Positions 56,858-64,000 of a stretch of DNA of 64,000 nt are shown here, piece after piece (within the stretch, counting starts at the first letter, position 1; each line of letters starts with the position of its first letter). This DNA comes from Dasypus novemcinctus (taxonomy: Eukaryota > Chordata > Mammalia > Cingulata > Dasypodidae), in contig NC_080702.1 in assembly GCF_030445035.2 (NCBI RefSeq), positions 28,288,053 through 28,352,052 of the forward strand, given 5' to 3'. A program made the position numbers and the translations under genes. The notes under the pieces are model-generated. The model was not told where the DNA came from. It worked only from the letters and a program-made list of their open reading frames with translations, and made no database searches.

Positions 56858-58904
56858 AAGGGACATTAAACATAAATACCCACTCTCTGTAACCCAGTTC
56901 AGTGGGAAGTATCAACACCCACCCATGTCCAAACTCATGATCGCATGTCCCTAAACTTCTAACATTGCAAAAATGAGGTTCCACCATGCCTGTGCCTTTG
57001 CTTTGATAGGGAATCACTACAGTTAACTTCACAGATGCTGGGCTGTCTCAGTGTCACTCCCTACTTATAGACACACCTGCGCAGTTCTTGAAACAGTGTT
57101 AAGACAGATGGTGGATATATAAACAAAATTAAAGATGACACGTTCACTCCCTGATACCACTATGCTACAAAGAGATCATACATACAAGGCACACCTGGCA
57201 CTTTCTATTACTTCACCTCCGAGTTTATTTTCCTTCCAAGTTCTTTTTCCTTCTTATGAACCAAAATGTTAACATTCTTAACGTACTTTTTCCTATAAAA
57301 CTCTAGGCAACAGGATTGCAAGGACTTGTTTGATGCCACTATATCCAGAATATAGAGGACATTGATCACTTGTGCTGAGTTGTGTGCATTTTGAATAGTG
57401 TGTTCCTAGCACGAGGGACTAAATATGAGTTACTTGATGGCAAACACTTAGAATGGTGTACACATATTTCACTGTTTAGATAATAAGTGAGAAAGGCAGT
57501 AGTATTCCCAGACTGGGACCCTCACCACTAGGACAGGTTTTATCCGTTGAAGAAACAATCTACATACTTCCATCACCAGACAAGGCTACTCAGTGTCTGT
57601 AATGGATCGTGACAAAAACAAAGGCACTCTATCATCAAAAAATTACAAGGCTGGGCAGATAATCCACAGTCACAATGGGATATTTTGAATGAAGACAACA
57701 TTTGTTTGTATTCAACATTTTTAAGAACACTGTTAACAGGGTATACTCTATCTACAGAGGCCTTTCTTTTTTACACACACAAAAAAGACTTTGGTTTTAA
57801 TGACATGATCGAACTCAATGACTGAATATATACTGAGGGACTCCATTCTACTCCAAGGCACAAGCAGCACACATGATCTCCCTGCTAGGAGGGAGTTATC
57901 CTCCCCACAGGGTCTGGGTCAGCAGTCACCGGCCAGGGCAGTTGAGGACTGAAATCCCCCCTGCTTGCTTTTTCTGAATACACCACTCTAGCTGGACGGT
58001 GGAATCAAGTACATAAAGCCACTAGCAGTATGAATAGAACCTGATCCTTGCTGTACAAATTAAACTGCATACAAATGCTCAAGTACAGGGGTGTCTGAAA
58101 CTGAGCAACAATCTCAACCATATGGACACACGGGGGCATACAGGAACATGCATTTGAATGTATCACTGATGTGGAGCATGTGGAGACATCTGTGGAAGAC
58201 CACAGCTCTCAGAAAATGGGAGTCAAGCAGCTGAGAATGTTCCTGAAGGGAAGGGTCAAGAATGAGGAAGGAATCGGGAAAATACGCTGGAAGCTGGTCC
58301 ATAACTTGCCTGTGTATGTCTTATCACCCTGTTTTATGATTCCAAAATCTCAGTAATGGCCTTCTAACTTCTGCATCCAAGTCTTATGCAATTAGGGTGG
58401 TGAGCTCTACCATGCATCCATAACAAAACTCAATTCTGGAAAACGTACTTTCCCATTACCCATGTTGACACAGTATAATCCAAGAGAGCTAGCTCTAATG
58501 CTAGGTTTTATGGTCATACCATAAGTCTCACTTAAGTCAAACTCTAGCATCCAAATCCCAATCAGAATCAAGAACAAAGGGCAAAGAGAAAACTGATTCC
58601 TGTTAAGAATATACTCTGATAAATTATTTACAAATACACACCAATCATTTATTAGCACAGAAAATAGCATAAGGTGCTTCAGGCTAAATAAATAAATAAA
58701 CTTTTCTTAGTAAGAAACAACAGTGGAATATCAATAATTGGTGACATCCACTTCCTGCCACATGAGGCCAGTTAGAAAACCCCAACCAATACCAAGTATA
58801 ATTTTTCATTGTACCCTTAATTATAGAACAATTATTTCTATCATGATGTAAATTTGGGGGAATATTCCACAAGTTAATTAGCATCAACCATTCTCAGTTT
58901 ACAT
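56858..58904 (-). other. Repeat-poor stretch, probable 3'UTR/flank of the zinc-finger gene
   Basis: The only sizeable region right of 2 kb in which I recognise no repeat. It lies downstream of the KRAB zinc-finger stop on the same strand. Minus-strand AATAAA-type signals are visible, for example near 57,224 and 58,648. KRAB-ZNF transcripts often have long 3'UTRs, but the end cannot be fixed from sequence alone. Confidence 0.4.
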
Positions 58905-59220
58905 TTATAGAGTCTCCCTTCAGTGTGATTTTCCACACAGTTTTGTAATGATGAGTACCAGTTGAAGGCTTTCCCATACTTTTCACATTTATAGAGTTTC
59001 TATCCAGTGTGTATCCTCATGTTTTTGTGTAGATAAAATCCAGTGTTCCCCACATTGTGTCATTCTTAGGGTTTCTCTTCATTGTGCTTTCTTGCATGAT
59101 TTTTAAGGATAAGGACCTACTGAAAGCTTTCTCACACTTTTTACAGTAATAGATTTCTGACCAGTGTGCATCCTTTTTGTAAGGTTTACAGCCGCTTGAA
59201 GCTTTTCCCACACTGCATTT
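58905..59220 (-). pseudogene. Vestigial zinc-finger codons downstream of the stop
   Basis: Directly after the stop at 59,221 the minus strand still reads like fingers: KCSVGKASSGCKPYKK, YYCKKCEKAFSRSLSLK (a frame slip follows, after which NHARKHNEEKP appears), NMRIHTG, and YKCEKYGKAFNWYSSLQ. About four finger units are traceable, with stops and frame changes. They form the decayed C-terminal end of a once longer array. Confidence 0.85.
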
Positions 59221-60601
59221 CTAGGGTTTTCCTTCACTGTGCAATCTCATGTGGTTTTTATAGGATGAGGGCCAGCTGAAAGCTTTCCCACATGTTTCAC
59301 ATTTATATTGCTTCTCTCCCATATGTGCTCTAACATGTCCTTGAAAGGACTCAGCCCAACGGAAGACTTTGCCACAATACTTACATTCATAGGGCATCTC
59401 TCCAGTGTGAATCCTTTTATGTCTTTCAAAGGATTCTGGAAAAGCAAAGGCTTTGCCACACTGTTTACACTGATAGGGTTTCTCTCCAGTGTGCATTCTC
59501 ATGTGTCCTTTAAAGTATCTTAGCAAACGGAAGGCTTTTCCACAATACTCACATTCATAGGGCTTCTCTCCAGTGTGAATCTTTTCGTGTCCTTTTAATG
59601 AACTGAGACTTCGGAAGGCTTTGCCACACTGTTTACATTCATAGGGATTCTCGCCGGTGTGCATCCTAACATGTCCTGTAAAGGCTGTAAGCCAACGGAA
59701 GGCTTTCCCACAATACTTACATTCATAGGGCTTCTCTCCAGTGTGAATCCACTCGTGTTTTTGAACTGACCTGGCACAAGTGAAGACTTTACCACACTGT
59801 TTACATTCATAGGGTTTCTCTCCAGCATGCATTCTCACGTGTCCTTTAAAGCACTCACGTGACCGGAAGGCTTTCCCACAATACTGACATTTAAAGGGTT
59901 TTTCTCCAGTGTGAGATTTTCCGTGTATTTGAAAGGATTGAGAATACCTGAAGTTTTTACCACATTGATTACAATGATAGGGTTTCTCCCCCGTGTGAAC
60001 CCTGTCGTGTCTTCGAAAGGAGGCAGAAGACGTGAAGGTTTTAGCACACTGTTTACATTCATAGCGATTCTCTTGAGTGTGTGTTATCATGTGTTTTTTA
60101 AAGGATCCGAGATAAACGAACTCTTTTCCACATTCCTTACACTTACCTGCCTTCTTTCCACTGTGAGTTCTCGCATGTCTGGTAAAACTTGAGAACTCAT
60201 TGACAAAGTTCCCAGACGGCTGGGATTCATAGGTTTTATCTGAAGTGTGAGTCCTGATATGTTGACTGAGCCAATAGCGATAATGGGAGATTTTCCCTGA
60301 AAATTTACATATGTAGGCTTTCTTTCTGCTACGAGTTCTCATGCATGTTCTTAGGTAGGAAGGAGAAGTGCAGGCTGGCCCACTTTCTTGACAGTCATCT
60401 GGTTTGTGTCCAGTGAGACACCTGATGTGTTGCTTAAGGGAGGAGTGATGCATGAAGGCCTTTCCACACTCACTGCATTCATATAGATGTATTCCAGAAG
60501 GAGTTTTCTTATGCAGAGGAAGATTTGGCATCTGGCTCAGGATTTCTCCACATTGATCAACTTCATTATTTTCACAGACTTTCTCCTCCATATGACTTCT
60601 G
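59221..60601 (-). CDS. ZNF57-like: KRAB zinc-finger gene, last coding exon (finger array)
   Basis: A KRAB-ZNF binds specific DNA through its fingers and recruits KAP1/TRIM28 heterochromatin through KRAB, in the nucleus. This exon starts after TTTTTAG at 60,602-60,603. The split codon gives RRSHMEEKVCENNEVDQCGE, and the exon ends at TAG (59,221-59,223), 459 codons. Four degenerate units (missing Cys or His) come first. Then 11 intact C2H2 fingers run from GKCKECGKEFVYLGSFKKH to YKCETCGKAFSWPSSYKNH, with TGEKP-type linkers. Residues at helix positions -1,2,3,6 of the 11 are YGSK, SASR, YQSI, SECG, CRSK, WTAG, SSSG, LRYG, FESR, WESG and WSSN. Fingers 8-14 alternate between QYCGK/YCGK and QCGK types, a two-finger repeat. 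The stop replaces a linker Tyr codon. From memory the layout and leader resemble human ZNF57/ZNF77; orthology is inferred, not shown. Confidence 0.93.
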
Positions 60602-60982
60602 CTAAAAATGAGAACAATATTAATGATTTGTTTCTTAATGACTTAATATTTATTCTTCAGTATTAGAATTACATTTTTACCATTGTCAATGAAAGTGGTT
60701 TTCTACCCTTTGTGAAATGACAGCACAGTAAACATTCTGATTATTATGGAAGACAGCATGACCCTCATCATCATTAAAAGTGTTTCTCATATATGGGGTT
60801 TCCCAATACTGTTTCCAACTGAATTAGGTTTCCAATACTGAACAGGTATTTCACAGATAAGAAAGAAATAGTTCAAGTAAAATTATCTGAAAAGAAACAA
60901 ATTTGAAGCTGGATGTGCTTGTTTTGAGATTTCATGATGTACTAATATTCATTCTCTTTTGCGAACGGTTTCTCCTACTTAC

Positions 60983-61166
60983 CGACAATGCCTGCCCAGG
61001 GTTTTGAACTGATTTTCAATGTTACAGTCGGCCAAATATTTTCGTAGAGCACTGGCACTAGAATCATTTCTTGTGAATTTTGCCAGTATCTGTTCCTTGC
61101 ACATCTTTTTCTTAAAAACACTCTTCTGAGCCACTGACCCACTGGCTTGAAATTTAGCCTCCTCAT
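60983..61166 (-). CDS. ZNF57-like: KRAB zinc-finger gene, spacer exon
   Basis: 184 bp, with acceptor TTTTACAG at its 5' side (AG at 61,167-61,168) and donor G|GTAAG at its 3' side (GT at 60,981-60,982). The split Asp codon from the KRAB exon leads into DEEAKFQASGSVAQKSVFKK, then KEQILAKFTRNDSSASALRK and ADCNIENQFKTLGRHC. The frame is open and passes in phase 2 into the finger exon. Many relatives have only a short second exon of the NIEDQYKNPGRN type. The longer form with ASGS and NDS blocks is what I recall from ZNF57 and ZNF77. It has no known domain and probably links KRAB to the fingers. Confidence 0.88.
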
Positions 61167-61369
61167 CTGTAAAATTCAGTGAACAAATATTATAGGGAAT
61201 ATACCAGTAAGCAAAGGAAGACATTCAGAGATTTCCATTTCAGATTGTCATCAGAAACAAGTACAGGGGGTCAAAAGGTAGGCAATTTAACAAACACAGT
61301 AAACTATCCTGATGTTGGGGAGAAAAACAAAAAACCCTTGATATGTGCACCCATGCAAATACTTTATGC

Positions 61370-61564
61370 CAGGAGTTTGTAAACAAGGGGTCAATGAGCT
61401 TGGATTTAAATTTTAAAAAAACAGTGCTCTTGTGGGGATGTGTTGGTGCAGATGTGATCTATTTATTAAATAATACACAGTAGAGTGTGGACTTAGTAAG
61501 GAGTCCGTGGCTTTCACCTGACTGGCAGAGGGGTCCGTGGAACAAAAAAGGTTAAGAATGCCTG
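61370..61564 (-). mobile_element. hAT-like MITE, copy 2
   Basis: In the intron between the KRAB and spacer exons. The reverse complement starts CAGGCATTCTTAACC and follows the copy at 5674 throughout (CCACGGACCCCTCTGCCAGT versus CCATGGACCCCTTTGCCAGT). The other end gives CAGGAGTTTGTAAAC. The TSD is weak. Confidence 0.7.
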
Positions 61565-61730
61565 TTATACGCACTCTGACGAAACTAAAGGAGCTTTAAG
61601 TCTCTTACCCAAGACAGAAAGAAAAACTCAGTTGAACAGATTTTCATTGTCATGGAAATATCGGATTCCAGGTCCATGGTGGCTGAGACTATGCCTAGCT
61701 TATTTATTCATATGGCTGAGACCATCCCTA

Positions 61731-61961
<231 letters not shown>

Positions 61962-62476
61962 CTAAAACATCCCACATACGTGTGTAGGAAGATGAGTGAA
62001 GATGACAGCACTGGGAATCTACACTGAATTCATAGAAAGTTCACATCAGACTCTGTGAACTCCCAACACTGATGCTATGACTTGGTTGTCAAAACTTGTC
62101 CACACTCATTACCTCAAGCACCAGCATGGACACATTGAACTTATCTCTACATTTTTACTGCAGTGATAGTTGCATATTCTGTTAATGTAACTGCACACTT
62201 AAAATGGATAAATGGTATGGTACATTGGGTATATGTCAATAAAGTTGTTTATAATAAAGCTAACCTATACAATGGTAAAACCAATCTCACCTAAGTAATA
62301 AAGTCTAATGAAAGAGAAGCATCCTAAAAGAAAATTTTAGGAAATGACATTAGATAATACCAAAACAGAATGAAATAAATGAAAGATGGAATCTGTTCTT
62401 AAAAAGAACTCAATGTCAGCCAGATGTCACCTCTCCCAAGAGACCTAAAGACTTTACAAAATTCCATCAAGTACCC
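61962..62476. other. Intron of the zinc-finger gene
   Basis: No exon or clear repeat. A CACTTAAAATGGATAAATGG block near 62,195 resembles the 3' end of old mammalian repeats but was not assigned. Confidence 0.4.
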
Positions 62477-62999
62477 TGTATTAGTCAGCCAAAGGGGTTC
62501 TGAAGCAAAATACCAAAGCCTGTTGGTTTTTATAAAGGGTATTTATTTGGGGTAGGAGCTTACAGATACCAGGCCATAAAGCATAAGTTACTTCCCTCAC
62601 CAAAGTCTACTTTCACATGTTGGAGCTGCTGACATCTGCCAGGTTCAGGCTTCCTGGGTTCCTCCCTTCCTGGGTCTTGCTTCTTTCTGGGCTCAGGGAT
62701 CCTCTCTTCCAAGGGCTTGCTTCTCTTTCCTCTGTGTACTTACTTCCCAGGGTCCCAAAGTAAAGAGTTTTGCATCAAACTCCAACATCAAAATTCCAAC
62801 ATTAAAAACCCTCCCACTCGATCTTTTGCCATGCCTTTCATCTGTGCGTTCCCCCCATCATGGGGTGGGGGCTCAATGCCCTAATGATGTGGCCCAATCA
62901 AAGCCCTAATCATAATTTAATTATGCCCAGATACAGGCCAGTTTACAAACATAATACAGTACCTATTTTTGGAATTCATAACTATATCAAACTGCTACA
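62477..62999 (-). repeat. Solo LTR, same family, copy 6, in the ZNF intron
   Basis: 523 bp, TGTATTAGTCAGCC to AAACTGCTACA, with exact 5-bp TSD TACCC at 62,472-62,476 and 63,000-63,004. It lies in the same orientation as the gene. No internal region. Confidence 0.9.
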
Positions 63000-63004
63000 T
63001 ACCC

Positions 63005-63671
63005 CAAAAATATTTTTTAGGACTTAACAAATACATCATCTCCAAAACTATTTTAAAAATATATCTCAAGAACATTGCCAGTATTCAGAAGAACAAGGTG
63101 AATGCGCGTGCCTCATCTCACATATATCAAGGATTTTAAAACTATAGTGATCCAGTCATATAGTATTAGCAGGGAGATAAACAAATAGAGTAAGTTCACA
63201 GAAAAGTATCTTGAACAGGCCCCCATGTATATGGAAATCTGTTGAATGACAGAATAGGCATGGCAGAGCACTGGTGGAAATGACATATATGGATCAGCGA
63301 CAAACTTATTTAAATGGAATATTGTATTCACATCTGTTCCTTGTATAATTGTAAGTTTACTACAGATTGAAATGCGAAAGAAAAACCAGACTACTTCCAG
63401 AGTTGGAGGCAAATGACCTGATGATGTAAGAATAGGGAGAATTTTCTCATATAAGAAAAAAAAAAGAATAAGCCATAAAGGAAGAGACTGACAAATACCA
63501 ACTATATTAAATTTAAGTGAGTGAAAAGATAAACTACAAACTGGGAGAAAACTACTTGCAATACATACCAATATCCAAGAATGAGTCTGTGGACTAAAAA
63601 TGGATGAACAGAGAAAAAAATTAAAAATAGGAAAATGACAAAACGGATCTAATGAAAGGGAAAACACCAGT
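63005..63671 (+). mobile_element. Ancient L1 ORF2 3' fragment
   Basis: AAAACTATAGTGATCCAGTC, TAGGAGAATTTTCTCATA-like and TGGGAGAAAACTACTTGCAA words follow the old L1 ORF2 C-terminal order on the plus strand. No frame survives. Confidence 0.6.
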
Positions 63672-63850
63672 ATGATGGCTAATTTTCCATGTCAACTTGC
63701 TTAGGTTGTGGTGCCTACTTGTACAGTCAACTACTACTCCTAATGTGCTGTGAAGGTATTTTGTAGATGTGATTGGCATCTATAATCAGTTGACTTTAAG
63801 GGAATTTCCTTCAATATTATGGGTGACCTCACTGAATGAGAACCCTGACT
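63672..63850 (+). repeat. Old LTR fragment
   Basis: TATGATGGCTAATTTTCCATGTCAACTTG-type start and GTGATTGGCATCTATAATCA block, the sense start of the LTR type seen in reverse at 49,663-50,117. Truncated by the following L1 sequence. Confidence 0.6.
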
Positions 63851-64000
63851 GGTACAGACCACATATGACAAAAGGTCAACCTCAGCAATAAGCAAATAAG
63901 AAATAGCAAAATAAAATCTCAAGCAGAATACCTATAAGGCATATAAATGTGCTCAAGTGTTCACAGAGCAGTGTCACTGTGGGTGAAGATTCACACAATA
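63851..64000 (+). mobile_element. Ancient L1 fragment (continues off the window)
   Basis: The flanking old L1 appears to resume after the LTR fragment (AGGCATATAAATGTGCTCA). Assignment is weak. Confidence 0.35.

Noticed and set aside
61370-61564. Extra exon of the zinc-finger gene
   Set aside because: It is a MITE copy with a sibling at 5.7 kb and no open frame.

Overview
This is a mammalian nuclear window that almost certainly comes from a xenarthran, most likely an armadillo (Dasypus or a close relative). The main evidence is at least fifteen copies of the DAS SINE, a tRNA-derived family known from Xenarthra. Its head reads as a tRNA with intact pol III A and B boxes. Several copies still have clear target-site duplications (TSDs). 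No prokaryotic, plasmid or organelle features are present, and there is no CRISPR array.

There is one convincing protein-coding host gene, on the minus strand at the right end (59.2-62.0 kb). It is a KRAB C2H2 zinc-finger gene with three coding exons in the window: the KRAB-A box, a long spacer exon, and a finger exon with 4 decayed and 11 intact fingers. All splice sites and phases join in frame. The first coding exon, which should supply only the start Met, was not found and probably lies right of the window. From memory, the spacer and early fingers resemble the human 19p13.3 group (ZNF57/ZNF77). The array ends at a TAG in a finger linker, and decayed finger sequence continues beyond it.

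There are two clear processed pseudogenes of host genes. An intronless TAF10 copy runs off the left edge (1-504, minus). An intronless DAB1 copy (15.4-17.9 kb, minus) was later split by a 0.94 kb L1 insertion with a 14-bp TSD. A CpG island at about 1.13-1.72 kb has CRE, SP1-like and ETS motifs but no assignable gene.

The rest (roughly 80% or more by eye) is transposon sequence. Ancient and middle-aged L1s lie in both orientations. At 27.7-35.3 kb a plus-strand L1 holds a truncated L1, three solo LTRs and a DAS. At 36.4-52.1 kb another plus-strand L1 holds DAS copies, a solo LTR and a short L1 tail, and that tail in turn holds a full-length 9.45 kb minus-strand L1 (39,477-48,925) with matching TSDs. 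The full-length L1 has a 2 kb CpG-rich 5'UTR, ORF1, ORF2 and an unusually long 2.6 kb 3'UTR with a G-quadruplex-prone tract next to the tail. Solo LTRs of one MaLR/ERVL-like family occur repeatedly, several with exact 5-bp TSDs. A roughly 107-bp minisatellite with two opposed halves (8.66-9.97 kb) sits where ORF2 of an old L1 should be.

I found no novel gene system. The most interesting items are the structure of the young L1 lineage, the inverted minisatellite, the truncated zinc-finger array, the gene-less CpG island and the nested insertion histories.
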